Source of the DNA: Epinephelus fuscoguttatus
Lineage: Eukaryota > Chordata > Actinopteri > Perciformes > Serranidae
Length of the DNA: 64,000 nucleotides
Assembly: GCF_011397635.1 (NCBI RefSeq)
Contig: NC_064773.1
Coordinates: forward strand, 27,875,449-27,939,448
Reading direction: 5' to 3'
Part shown: positions 40,050-54,300 of the stretch, piece after piece
How the letters are laid out: the number at the start of each line of letters is the position of its first letter
Position numbering within the stretch: the stretch's first letter is position 1
Made by a program: the position numbers and the translations under genes
Notes under the pieces: generated by a model
Told to the model about the DNA's origin: nothing
Seen by the model: only the letters and a program-made list of their open reading frames with translations
Databases searched by the model: none

Positions 40050-43000
40050 ACAGGCTCCTGCTGCGTTGCCAGCCCTCGCAGTAGAAAGAGAGCAGCTATT
40101 TCATCATTTCATGTGGCTCCTCCGGATCATTTCTCTCCGCAAACACAATTCTCTCACATTTATTGAGGCAAGTGTGGAGAGAGCTAATCCAACTTGATGC
40201 CACGGAAAAAAACTTCTGCCCTGAGAGCTGCTGCAGACCATAAAGTGTGTCCTACGGCTTAACTAGACACATGAACATGACACTGACAATGCCATAGTTT
40301 GAGGTTTAACTCCTACTAGCTGAATACACCTGCCAACTGCAACTACAACTACAAAATATTTCTTGGTGGTATTCTGTTGAATGCTCACTCCTGATTGGCA
40401 GGTGAAAGCATTCTGACATGTATTATTTTTAGGTCTGACGTTTATTACACTCACTTCTACCACTCTCACACTTACTGCTCTCACTTCAGAAACAACCGCA
40501 GGCTGCTAACGCTGATTTACACCAACACATCAGACACTGGAGCTGACACTGAACTGACCTGACATGATGGTGTCAGTGATGTTGAGGTTGTTTAGTGACA
40601 GCCCCAAGGACTGACGGGAGGAGGACGAGGACGTGCTGGAGGTCTCAGAGGGCGGCCGGGCCGTCTTGACGGGCGTGGCTGTCGGCGTGGCGTTACCGCT
40701 GGACTTGAGACGATCGTTCTCCGCTTTCAGTGCCTCGATTTCGTTCTGTTTGTTGACAAAAGAATGACAATTAGGCAGAATCCAACAAACCGCATTCAAA
40801 GACTCTGAATAATAATCTGCTCAGACAGCAGACGGCCATTTCCCTGCATTCAGGCTGTTGTTATTCTGAATCAGTGTTATTGGAATTATGGGCTTTTTGA
40901 TCTTCAAGGCTCTCTTTGTACTGAAGGTTAAGTCTCAGATAAGGAGCCTTACATGATCCCCAGATCTAAGAGGAGACTATAGGCTTCTACAGATGAGGCA
41001 ATCCACATCCACACAGATCCACTTAACTGAGACATTTATGGCGATATTCTTTGAACATGGGTTCCTTTTAAGAATACGAAATGACGCAGCAACATTATAC
41101 TTTGAACTGATGGGTGGCGTCTCATTGCAATACATCAATGGGAAGGACAGAGGTAAATTATATACGTATATTTGCAGGGAGGAAACTTTATTAAACAATT
41201 TCATTCCACCTCTCTGAAGCGTGTTCACCTTGACAGCTTATTTAAATGATAAGTCATTTATTATTTGCCAGTTTTAGAGGTGATACAGCATGCTGGCTCA
41301 GTGTGATATGTGATAGCTGGAAAGCCACAGTATCATGTGTTCTCCTAGTTTTATATTACCTTGTATTACTCTTCCTAAATATTTTAGACTTAAATGAATA
41401 GTGGGGAGAATGAAGAAATATCCTAACTACAATTACCAGCTAGCCTGCAGTGTTTGGTGTAGCTATAATGTGCCAGTGCCTTTAGGGAGAAACACACCAC
41501 TTTAGCCCAAATAAATAAGACAGACAGAGGGAAGTTTTGCCTGCATCAGCCTTTGCAGAAAAAAAAACTGTAGCAGAACCAAAGGTATTTCTTCATGTGA
41601 TTTTGCCTAAGATTTTGTCAAAAGAAGGGTATAAACATGACTGAAGCCAATTTGATATTTGAGTTCTTCACCTTTATACTACCCCGACAAATGGGGAATT
41701 CTGCATGCAGCTGCAGTTTGATCTTTCCAAACATAAACAGATACCCACAGGTCAGTCGGCACAAGCTTGACCCGCATTTAGTCAAGTGTAATCTCACCTG
41801 CATGCGATTCATGGCCTCTCGGATCTGGTCCAGGTGGTGGGCGGAGCTAAGCGCCTCCAGGCGAATATCTGTCAACTTGAGCTCCTTCTCCCTCAGCTCG
41901 TTCTTCAGCTGGAGGATGATTTCCGCTTCGGCTTCGGTGCATTCGCACAGCCTGCGACCGGGGTTACACATAGGGAGGAGGAGGGGGTCACCTCAAGGGT
42001 TATACCAAACACACACAATATAGAGAGAAAAATACACACTTAAAGGAAACAGGAGAGCTTGAGTTCAGAGGGAAGCTGGAGTCAGTGGTGAAAACCGCAC
42101 AGGTAGCTAGAACATGGAGGTGAATGGGGAGCTGGGACATTTGGGACAGCGAATCCACCCCCATTTACAATACTCCCCATTTACTTACTATGAGCACAAT
42201 GACAACTATAGTGTAAATGTTGCAGTGATAGTGAAGATCCTGTAGTGTGTAGTATTCCCATTATCACGACTCAGCTATTTTGATAGTAAACAGGCACAGA
42301 TCTAATACAACATCTAGAGTTAGATGCAATGCAACAAGAATCTGTCACACTGAAATTCAATAACTGACACGTCCACATGCTCAGCCCCTGAGAAAACTAT
42401 ACACACTTCTTAAAAAGGAAATTATCTCACCAGCTGCTACACAGCACAGCAGATGTGCACAGTGCTTGCATGCTTGTTGCTGGTTGGCAAATTTGCCACA
42501 TGTTGTCCCTTCTGCTATGACACAGTGCCAATTCGTTCTGGTGTGAGCTTATCCTTTTCACCCTTTGCTCAGCCTACCGCTACGTCTCATGAACTGGACA
42601 CCTCAGAGGTTCTGGTTCAGTTTGTGAACCTGAGAGATCATCACCTCCGACATGCCCGGGTGCACTAAGATGCAGGAGGAAAGTCACACCAACACACCCC
42701 ACTGCACACACACACTCCCTGGGAGCAGGCCACACAGTGCCTATTACCGAGATCTGTGCTTGTAGACCACATGGCCGTTAAGCTTTTTCTTTGGCGTCCA
42801 AATGGGGGAGGACTTGCTATCGCAAACGCACTTGCTACAGCAGGAGAGAGGTTAAAGAAAAGGATGAACAGATAGGTCGGAAAAAGTGAGGTGAGGATTA
42901 ACAGACATATGTGAAAACAAAATAAAAAAATAACAGTGAAAATAAATTTAGAGTCGATTCGTATGCACAAGGGGGGAGAATTACCTGTGTGTATATGGTT

Positions 43001-46000
43001 GTAAGAGTGGATGCATGTGTAACAAACTCACTCTGTGGTGGAGGGTGAAGAATGCAGCGTGGCAATGCTGCCTTGCCTGTTATCGTGCTGCAATTTGGGC
43101 GAGGACGGCAGTGAGTCGGTCATCTCCTCCATCTCGTCATGGGCCGACTGGGATTTGGTTTTCTTCTTGCTGAACGCCTGCTTGAAGGAGCTGCGCAACT
43201 GCAAGACAGATAACACAAACACACAGGCAAAGACGTCAATATCGCCACCCACCAACTCTACAATCACATCATGTCAGCTCCTAAGAGATATGTTCTGGTG
43301 ATTTCGCATCTTGCCAGATCAGGAAGTCACTGTGTGTTGTTTCCAAGCAATGGTCACTGTCTGGTTTAGGTAAAGAGGGAGGCAAAAAGCAAGGCCGTAA
43401 GTAGAGATGGAAATGAGAGAAGGAGAAGGGAGACCAGGCTTTTTAATGACCCTGAAAATTAGGGCTGAACAGGCAATCAAAATGAACAAGGGAGAGGAAA
43501 AGGGAGGAGGGTTGCTGTATCCATGCCGACGTTTCCAGAGAGAGGAAAGAAGAGGTTGCTCTGAGAGGGGGAACAGGAGGAACGAATAAGGGAGCAAAGA
43601 GAGGAAAGGATGGGAGGATGAGGAATAACCACAGCACACACACACACAGAGGACACTCTGGGAGCCACTGACCTGAGCTGGGATGGAATCAGCCACCTGA
43701 AGATGCAGAACACACCCAACGTTAAGCCACACAGACACACACTCCTGCTTACTTCACCCACCAACAACAAACCCTCTGGTTGATTAAAGATACATGCTGT
43801 TCATGAGTCTGATTTACTGAGCACATTGTTCTCAGCAAATACAGTTACTGCTGTTGCGAGGATGATGATAATGAAGAGTAGTAAGTTTAGTGCATTTTTG
43901 AACAATATGAGTCACCAAATAAGCATATATGAATATAAGCATGTAGTACAAGACGCTGCATGAAATCAACAGGACCGTAATCACGTTAAACAGAACACAC
44001 AAACACAGCACATTCATTTATTTAATAAAAGTAAATGTAAATTTAAACACTTAACAACACCACCCGGTGCATTCTGGGAAAGGCTCCAGCCCCCCTGCTA
44101 ACCTTGCTGGATAAGCAGCTATAGAAAATGAGAGGAGGGATGGATTTTACAACATAAATCATTCTGACAGATTTTCACATACACAACTAGTTGTGTAATG
44201 TTAGTATTAAGGGTTGAGCCTGCAATAAACAGTCCTGATGTTTACACATGTTTACAGTTATGAGAGTATGGTGCATAAAGTCCTCCACAACGAGGTCTGT
44301 GTCATGCTCACGGCAAATTCAGCAGGTCAGATGCTTGCTGCAAAGGGGAAACCTCCGGGGCAGAAAACTGAAGCCAACACAGAAGTGCTAAAAACTGCAG
44401 TTCCTCAAATGGCCACTTGAGGCTGCCTCCAAGAGATAGTCACTCTCTATAGAACCCCATGTTAAAATGCCCAACTTTACAGCAGAAATAAACATGCTCA
44501 CAGCCTGATACAAAACACAGTTTTGGTCTCTATTGCTAATTTTAACAATCCTGACAAGAGTACGGGGATGAATTTTTATATAACTCAGCCATTAACATTT
44601 TATTAAGACTTAAAGGTATGCATAATTAAGGGCGTGGATACTTTGAGTGACAGGCTGTCTGTGTGACCACAATGAGCAGCCCTTTTTAAATAGGAATTGT
44701 GCAAATTTGCAGGAAAGCCCAATCAGTCTTCGTTCAGCATTGGCAGTATAAAAACAAAATCGGGGAGTGTGGCAAATTGCCGCCTACCTACTTTTGTTCA
44801 TACAGAATGTGCCTTTTTGGGGGCAATGGGGGGCGTGTGCAAGTAACAAAACGTGTAGCTCAGCGTGTGGCGTAAATAGTGACATGGGAGGGAAGCCGCG
44901 GCTGGTCAGTCCTTCAGCGATTCTCTCATAAGTTGGTCTGTCCTTCACTCTTCCACTCATCTGACGGTTAATGGCCTCTTCGTTTGCAAGCGCAAGGAGG
45001 GTGCGCAATTCCTTGTCTCCCCAGTTGCTCATCTTTACAGTGTGTCAGGTTTGTGTTTCCCTCTTGCTACTAGCTGCTCGCTAATTCCTGTTATCAGCTG
45101 TCTCCTGTAAGTCCACCGCCAGTGGGTCGCACGTGTGGCATCATCAACAGCTCCTCCCACAAGTCATCAACAGCCCCTCCCGTTGCAGAAGGGCGCCTCG
45201 TTCTTTTTAAACCAAAAAGGTTCCGCCAAAATGTTTACCCCTACGCGGTGGAAAATTGGGCACCTCGCATCAACTCGCCAATCCAGCTCTGTGTGTCTAA
45301 ATGCTCGCTGCTTGCCTACAAAACAGCCCAACATTGGCGGAAAATCTGGCAGTGTAAAAGGGGCTAGTGAGTCAGATCTATCCCTAACTCTTCCACAGCC
45401 CCACCCTCTTATCCAAATTTGGTCACTAGATGGCGATGGCTGAAATTAAGAAGTCGAGGCTTCAAAACATCCACAAATGAAGGGATGGCATCACGGTGGC
45501 TATGTCCTTGCCTTATTGAAGGACACCCCGCCTATTTTTAATGCCATCCTGTTGGTGCTACTCTGTCAGATCTGCTGCCTTCCTGCTCACTCTTCAGTCA
45601 CTTCTCAGTAACCTTAGCTGAACTCTATCCGTGTCTCTACCCGTGTGTGCACCGAGGCAGGGTTTATGCAAATGAATAATTAATTACTGCTTAAATAAGG
45701 GATTGATTTGCATTCATAAGCCTGACTTGATTTATTATTGGGGGTGTCCCTTAACATAGCAGGCTAGGGTGTCACTGCCAGTGACGAACTTTTGGGCTGC
45801 TAGCATGCATTTTCAAGGGCAGGCGTTTTGCATTGCAGCAGAGGGTGAAAACTGGCTCTGGCTCTGCGCTCTTTGGCTGAGGCGGAACTTCTAATATGTC
45901 ATCCGTCTGACTCAGGGGGCTGCAGCAAATAACAGCTTTCCAGCCAGGGACACTGAGCTGCTATTGTGGAGTGAGGCAAAGAACAGAAAAATCGGAGAGA

Positions 46001-49000
46001 GGGACAGAGGGAGAGGAGAGAGCTTTATGGTTGTGGATGTGCATTTTTTTTCCGATAATTTGGCCTTTTTATGTCTTGTTTTGTGGGTATTTGTGGACAC
46101 AGTCCTCAGTAGAAAGAGAAACAGGAAATGGGTACTGCATAAAGCAAATGTTTTGAGGTTAAATTGCAAACCCAAAGCAGGTGCAAGTACCTCTTGGACA
46201 CTTTAGCAACCTGAGCTACCAAAGAATCCCAGTTTCCAAAAAGAGAGACAAGTTAAAATGAACTTTGTGGAAGACTTTGAGTCTTTCTAGACTTTCAAAC
46301 TTGACCAAGTTCAGTTGAGTAACAGAGGGATTAAGAGCCCTTCTCAAAAGTACTGTGGGAAGTGAGAGTGTTTCTCTTCTGCCCAGACTTTCCCACTTGA
46401 CTCAGAGATTCAACCAGCACTTCTCTTCTCTTCTCTTCCCCTTTGGGCAGCTGTTGCCCTGGTTTCATGCTCAACTTCAGTATCCATGATGTTAGTGGCC
46501 ACTTTGCTTCTTTCCAACCTAATTTGCATGCCGTTGTCACTGTATATGGATTCAAAGCGCGTCTCAAACAATAATTGCAGGGTGGTTGACTCCTCTGCTC
46601 GACCTCCCTGTTAGCCCTCACCGCTGGGTGGTACCTCAGCCACTCAGCTGACACATCTCAGCTCTGTAACCTAGCAACGAATATATGATGGCAGACTGTG
46701 TTGTCGTTAAGCAAGAGGTGAGAGCGATTTTAGGATTTTGCAGATGACCTGTCTTCAACCTGAGAAGTGTCAAAACACTTGGACTGTGGAGGCAAGTGTT
46801 GACTTGATGGCAAGCAGTGACTGATTTGAAATTGTACCAACCAATTATTTCAAGATGATTCACTTACAGAGCTGCACAAACCCACTTTAACCACCAGTTT
46901 CACAATAAAAGAAGGAAGATATTGCAATAAAAATGTATTGCCATTTGGGATTGAAATCATCATACTAAGCCCTGCGATAGTCTGGCGACCTGTCCAGGGT
47001 GTACCCTGCCTCTCGCCCGATGTCAGCTGGGATAGGCTCCAGCCCCGCCCCCCCCGTGACCATCAAGAGGATGAAGCGGTTAGAAGATGAAGATGAATGA
47101 TCATACTACTTTTGATTCGGAGTTTTGATTAAATACAGAGAAGTCGCAACCAAACTCAGACAGAGTTCTTGATTAGGTCGAGCTATATGCAGGTATAGTC
47201 AGAATAATCAATGCTGATTTCGAAGCTCTTCCTGTTGGTGCGACAATACAAGAAGCTTTATTCCCTGGTTCCACAAAAACGCCTTCATCTATGTAAAGAT
47301 GACATTTAATCTTTTAATGCAGGCATACAGAGTGTATTTGAACTAGATTAACTACCACTGAATAATTCATATGTGTTTGAATATGGAGTCTTTCACCACC
47401 TAATCCACCTCCTAAACAATGACTAGAAAACTGAATGTAAAAATAAACGTCGCTTGATGTCTACTGCAACTTATTGGAACAGGTTGAGATGGAGATGCCT
47501 GGGTTGCATAACCTGTAGGTACACTGAAGTCCAATTCAAAAGTTATATACAGGTGTTTTTGTCTTTTATATTTTTTATTTTGTGGCATTTGATGCAGAAG
47601 AGCAGTTGAGCATGTCTTGTCTGAGATTTCCTTTTTTGGTCAAATTTTGAACTCAACCTTTCTTTGCAGTTTTTGTCTCATAGTTTCCTTAGTTTCTCCA
47701 CCTACCCAGCTCTTCTTCTTCTTTTTTTTGTCTTCAGCGTCCTTGCCCAGACTGCCCATGCTGGAGTGACTGGCTGCACTGTTGATGCTGGACATGCTTT
47801 CTGATGAGTGCTGTCGTCTAATACGTAGGTCTGGAAATTACAAACAAAATCTATATTAGTGCACTGAAAAGATGAGATACAATGCAAAGCTGATCCATAC
47901 TTTAAAATGTTCTTCAAAAACTGGTCTAATTTTCTCTTTAAACTGTCTAAACATGTCAGACCTTGGTGATTTGGTAAAACCCATGCTTAATGGTGGTATC
48001 AGATGTTAAAGTTTAACACTACAGTAAATGCTTGTAAAGTAGCTACTTTGTTAAAAAAAAATGCAGTGCAGCCAAACAAACTCATGTTATTTTGATTAAG
48101 TCACCTAAAAATAACTGCAAACTCTGTGACAAATGTGTTCTATTTCCTGTGATGGCTTCACAATAAAAGCCAGCCTGTGTTTCGCAAGTTTGACACTTTG
48201 AACGTGAACCTGCAGCAGTAGGAATTGTTGGGTTAGCATTCGCACCTAAAACAGCTCAGACAACAGCTTTCAGGGAGTGAAAAGTAAAAAGAGGCAGATT
48301 TGATGAGATAAAATTAGCCAGGTTATCGTTTCCTGTGAATCCCTCATGGATGTAAAGGCAATTTGTTGCGAGCGCGGCAATGGCGGACTCCACCACTACC
48401 AATGAAAAGATAGAGATAACAACAAAATGTAAAAACATTGAATGGCTTTGCTGAAAAATATAAACCGTAAAGTCTTGAAAACACAATTTTATAACTTATT
48501 ATAGCTTTACAGTTCAGCTATGTTGGAGGCAGCTGTGAGGAGGTTGGATACTTGAAAATGTCATTTCGCAAAATTGATTACACACCTGATTTAGGTTGTT
48601 TATATGACTCATCAAGGCTTTCCAAAACTGACGAATACAGCATAAATACTTCAAGTATTAGGGCTTCAACTCTCCCTGGGGCCAATTAGGCTAAAATAAG
48701 CATCCACATATGGAACACTAATGCGTTTAAGACCTAAACTTTAGATGAACTAAGAGAAGTTTGCTCCAACATCCCCTGCTGGTTCCTTCATTACCTTTGT
48801 GTAGGTGGTCAGGGCCGTTGAGTGCCACCTGGATGGCTGTCTGGGCATCGGTGTTCTGTGTCTTCAGCGTCTCTATTGTCTCTCTCAACTCAACCAACTC
48901 AGACTCCTGGGGAGAGAGACAGTTTTTAAAAAAAGGATGACGCACCAAAAACTGCTCTTTGTCTGGCTTGTGTTGAGCACTGTCACTGAAAACAAATTCC

Positions 49001-51339
49001 TAAATTTGGCTCTGGCATGGCTTTCAGGGAAGGAAACAAGAGACAAAAATGAAGAGAGGGTAGAGAAGATAGGAGTTTCCCAGTGGATTTGCCCCAACCC
49101 CGGCACCACCTGCTTAGAATAAAAAAGCTCCACTCTGTTGAACCAACACGATCAGATAGAAGGAGTTTCCTATTTTGCCATGCCCAAAAACCCACTGAGG
49201 GCTGCAGATAGGGTTTCCGCTTTAATTAAAAGTTGGGACGGCCTTGTTTAACAAAGACATCCCACCAGATCCCAGTCTGCTTTAATTTATAGAGGATTAA
49301 AAAGCTGCCAGGGCTCGTCAGCACTCTGTGTGTGTATGTGTGTGTGTGTGGGTGGGTGGGTGTATGAACAGAGGGGAGGATTCATAATTTGTGGCAGGGA
49401 TATGTATCTTTCAACATATTGCTGCTGCTTCTGCTGCTGTGTGATCATTGTTTCAGCACAATTCAAGCTCCTCTGAAACCTCCTGTCGGTCAAAAAGTCG
49501 ACTTTTATGAAAATGGAGAGAAAAATAGACCCCGGAGCAGATATATGCTGGAGGACTTTTGGAAAACACACTGGTTTAAAATGGGTTTTTGGGCCTTAGG
49601 TATATGGAATATACTGAACCCTTGCATGCCCATGCAAAACTAGGAAATTCTACCCCCCCTGTGAAGCAAAAGATTTGTACTTTAAGCAAGTCAAACACCT
49701 TTGGTTAAGGTCAGGAGTAAAGTTAGGGAAAAATTCAGGCAACAACTAAAACTTTAATAGAAAAACGAAAACTTCAGTGGAAACCTTTCACATGGGTCAG
49801 GAACTGAAACTAAAGATAAAAATATCCATTAATCCACAACCGCTGACCTCTACGTTCTTACATTTCACTGCACTATTTCAATGTCAAACCACTGCCTGTT
49901 TCTAATCATTTCTTCTCCCTGTAATCCCCTTGCCATGGAGTTCATATACAGTTTATTTCAAATTCAGGACTAAGCTCTTGTACCTTTTGTTCAGCGGTCA
50001 TGGTGAGGCTCTGCAGGCGGCAGGTCATGTTACTCAGGCTCTTCTCGAAGGCTGCAACCAGGTGAGCCTGCAGACACAGAGAGAGACACAAATCCAGCTT
50101 CAGCTGCTGCAGGAATGTAGAGTGCGGAGGTGTAATGCATAAAAAATATCTGATTAGATTTTAAGAATTAACGAGATTTATATCTTAAAATTCTGCTCTT
50201 GTCTTTAAGAATTTAGAAGATTGTTGTCTTGTTAATTCAGAAAAATGAGCAGATTTTTTTTTGGCATGAAAAGTTTTCTCAGATTTCTGATAAAGAAATC
50301 TTTAAAACTCAGAAACACAAATTGTTTTTCCCCGAAGTAAATGCATTATGCTTCCTTAGTAGAGTAACTTCATTTATTCACTGGAACATTTATTTTTCCC
50401 TCAGGCAAACTATAAAAACTACATTTAAAATGGCAGAGCATTCAAATGTTAGTTTTCAAGAATAAAAAAATTAAAAAATCTCACAACTGACCCAAGCTAA
50501 TTTGGACTCCTATCCACAGTAAAACACGTTCAGTCAAAATCCACAGTACAATAAACACCAATTATCACTTGCCAAAAAAAAAGTCCTCCCTTGAAGAAAA
50601 ACCCATCCAGAGAATTAATAAGTTGGTCTGCTGGTTGGTGACGATAACTTTCAACTGAATTTTTACTTGAGCCAAAGACAGCCCAGGATTACATGAGATG
50701 TGGTCTGAAAAGTTTGTTTGCCCAAATCTGAAGGCTCTTACTGAGCCCTTCTGAAGAGGTTCCCTGCACCCTAATATAATGGAGTGCTGCTGGGATACCT
50801 AGCTTCAAAAAAGAAAACAACAAAAACACATAGCCCTTCACTTTGAGTCACAGTTTGAGATTTCAAGGGCAAGTTCACACAGAGCATATTCAGAATGGTT
50901 TATTTGAACGGGGAGTTTGTTAGAAGTGATTACATAACTTCACAGTTGCATCTTATTGCTGTGAATTAACCATCCTGGATTTGAGCATGCTCCAAAACGT
51001 CTTTCTGGATGAATACCACCAAGAAAACACTCAGCACGGAGAGAAAGCTGTGGATATTACAGAGGCACTCAGATCAGTGCCCTCCCTGACTTCATCTGTC
51101 ACCTGAAGATGCAGAGGCGACACGCTGAAGGATGGCAAATGTTTCGCGGCGTCACGCCATCTGCTCTGCTGAACCTGTGGTTTGTGTTCGTGTGTCTGGA
51201 TGTGTATCCAGACTTGCTTGTGCATGTGTTTTTTGAATGCATGTTTATGTCTGAATGTCTGGTGAAGCCGTATGTTCACAGTTGTGTGTCCTTGTGCAAA
51301 TCTGAGACTGTAAAATCTGTTTTTATATATATGTATGTA

Positions 51340-51385
<46 letters not shown>

Positions 51386-54300
51386 GCCAGCTCATCCTGC
51401 CATCTCTAGCTAGAGACCCTGAGACACCTGTCAGGTCTGGTGTGTCACAGAGAGGTGGGCAGGATGCCCAGACAGATCAGACAATCTCTGCTTAACTCAA
51501 ACACACACATTTACACACACATTTGTAAAACATTTACGGGCATTTACTGAATTTAACAGCATTTGTTCCCAAATGTGCAATCTAGCTCTGTCAAAATGGG
51601 AATATTCCTCATTTATCTATCCTTTTGAGGATGACAGGACCTCTTAAATCTAGAAAAAAACACACACACTCATACTAACACACAGTAGCACTCTGTGCTG
51701 CCTCTCCCACTCTGTGTCCCTGGCTGAATCAGCAAAGGTCTTGACCTTTAGAAATGCCAACTGTTCCAACTCATCTCTCCAGCTCCACATCTCTTTCCAA
51801 CTCCACCTGTGAGCTCCGACTCAACACCCCCCTGCCCACCTGTCCGCTCTGAAGGAGGCATTGATCAGACTTTAACACGTCCCACGGCTGAGCCATCTGT
51901 TTTGCTCCCGGGGCCCGGCCCCAGTGGACACGCATGAACCGTGAACTCCCGCTTTTCTGACCACCGTCCTGATCCTGTGGTCTGGGGTAGAGGTTGACGG
52001 TGGGCCAAACCAGTGAACTGGACGAGGAGAAGTCATCTGTGTTAGTGCTGCCTGACGCCATTGCTAAAGATGCGGACGACATCTCAAAAGGGTTCTATGT
52101 CGGCAATGCACAGTCACGACTACAGTGGTCTAAGCCAGCACCTGCTGCTGGGCTCCCTTTTTTAAAAACTACAGTATGAAGGGGGAGGGGACGATGGGAG
52201 GGAGGGAAGGGACAGTAAGGAAGAATACAGCCAAAATGAGGGAGGAGAAGAATAAGCAGAACAGGGGGTGATAGGGAGGGGGGAACCCTTTCCAGGCTGA
52301 GCAGAAAGGGAGGGGTGACAAGGTGAAACAGTGAAGGGTGAGTAGAAAGAGGAAGGAGATTGAGGGAGGAGGAGGGGTGCCTGTGTGAACTCTTAAACCC
52401 GATTTAATGTCAGTCCAGGCAGGAAAACATATCGCCTTCCTTAGCTGAAAGATGGTACAATAACTCACCAGTTTGGCAGCATTTGTTCTCTGTAATCCAT
52501 TTTTGACAGGATGTTGGTTTTACTAATTCTGCTCTGATTTGATCGAATAATACCTCAAACAAACACGCAGATAATTAAAACGATATCTGTGGAGTGTTTT
52601 TAATCCAACATGACAGTGCAGCAGCAAATATATTCTTAATGTGACTCATTTTTTATGACAGCACGCATGACCGAGAGTATTGACACCCCAGAATATTTTG
52701 TTTAAGATCCAAATTTAATTTCCAGCACAAAACAAACCCAGTACAAGATAATAATAATAATCATGTATGCAGTGGCACAGCAAATTAGAGAGATCAGATG
52801 ACCTCAATCACCGAAACAGTCCCTGTGGCTTTCAGACAAGAAGACGGGAGATGAAACGATTATTCAGCCACTGAAAGTTTACATGACGATTCCGAGGACT
52901 GATCTGCAAATCGCTTCCCCAGAAAATACCCTCTCTTACTAAACTGACATCATAAATTTTGGTGATTTTCATGGTTAAACTTTAAGGATTGTGTTCCTTC
53001 GTAGGTTGAGACAATTAGACAATTGAACGATTGACGCCTTTTCTAGAATCACAAGGTCAAGGATGCATTCATTTCAGGTTATAACCAAATTGAAATGACC
53101 TTTTAGGATACACACCATGGCATATATGTATTGAATAATAAATGGTGAAGAAATTAGTGTTATGTATCATCACATTAGAGAAGCAAGATGTCCTCAAAAT
53201 GCTCCTTCAAAGTGGCAACAGTTTTTGGTAACACTTTACTTGAAGGTGTCTACATAAGGGTGACATGACACTGTCATAACTATGACATGACACTGTCATG
53301 AACTTGTCATAAACATTATGTACATGTCATTAACATTTATGACTGCTGTCATTAAGTGTCATTTGGTTCTTTACTTTCTTGACATTAACCAGGATGACAT
53401 TACCAGAAGATGTCTTTGTCATAACAATAATCATTATGTCACCTTGTCATAAACACAAAAAGAGGTGCATTTCTTGTTAATGTCAAGTTGTCATAATAAG
53501 GACATCCAAACAAATTTAATGTCAACTTGTCATGACAAAGACAACTTCTGGTAATGTCACTTTGATTAATGTCAAGTTGTCATAATCAAGACAACCCAAA
53601 CAATGTCAACTTGTCATTACAAAAACCAAATAACACTTAATGACAGCAGTCATAAACGTTTATGACATGTACATAATGTTCATGACAGGTTCATGACTGT
53701 GGCATGTCATAGTTATGACAGTGTCATGTCACTCTTATGTAGATACCTTCAAGTAAAGTGTTACCCAGTTTTTTTCTGTGGTCACAATATCTAACGTTTA
53801 TTTGCACATCATGTCCTAAAAGTGTGTGTGAAAGACAGAGCAGTAAGTATGTGTGCTTAAAAAGTATTTACGTGCATGCATGTTTGAGTCAACTGGAACT
53901 GTTTAGCCAAGTATCTTCCAATGTGTAGGTTCCTGTATAAATGCATGTATTTCTACATGTGCTCAGGAACATAAATGATTAAGCGTTGTCTCTGGCAGTT
54001 CTAACATGGCACAGCGAGTGTCTAGTTCTGGACCGTGGGTGGGCTGCTGAGGCTGACATATCCATAGGGTCACACTCCCCACTGGGAGGATAAGACGAGC
54101 TTATAACACCAGCAACCCATCACGCTGTCATGTGGTTACAGTGTGAAGCAGCTCCAGTACAACACAGCCAGACATTTTTTTTTTCTTTTTAAATTCCCCA
54201 GCCTCCAACATGAGAGTGGGAGCTGTAAAGCACATATGGGTTTCTGTTGTGCAAGTGTTTGCATATGTCTTGGCACAGTGAGGCATGAGACTGGTAGCCT

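Noticed and set aside
52169-52468. 99-codon minus-strand ORF rich in Pro, Leu and Phe
   Set aside because: It is a reading of a polypurine/polypyrimidine tract, not a plausible protein.
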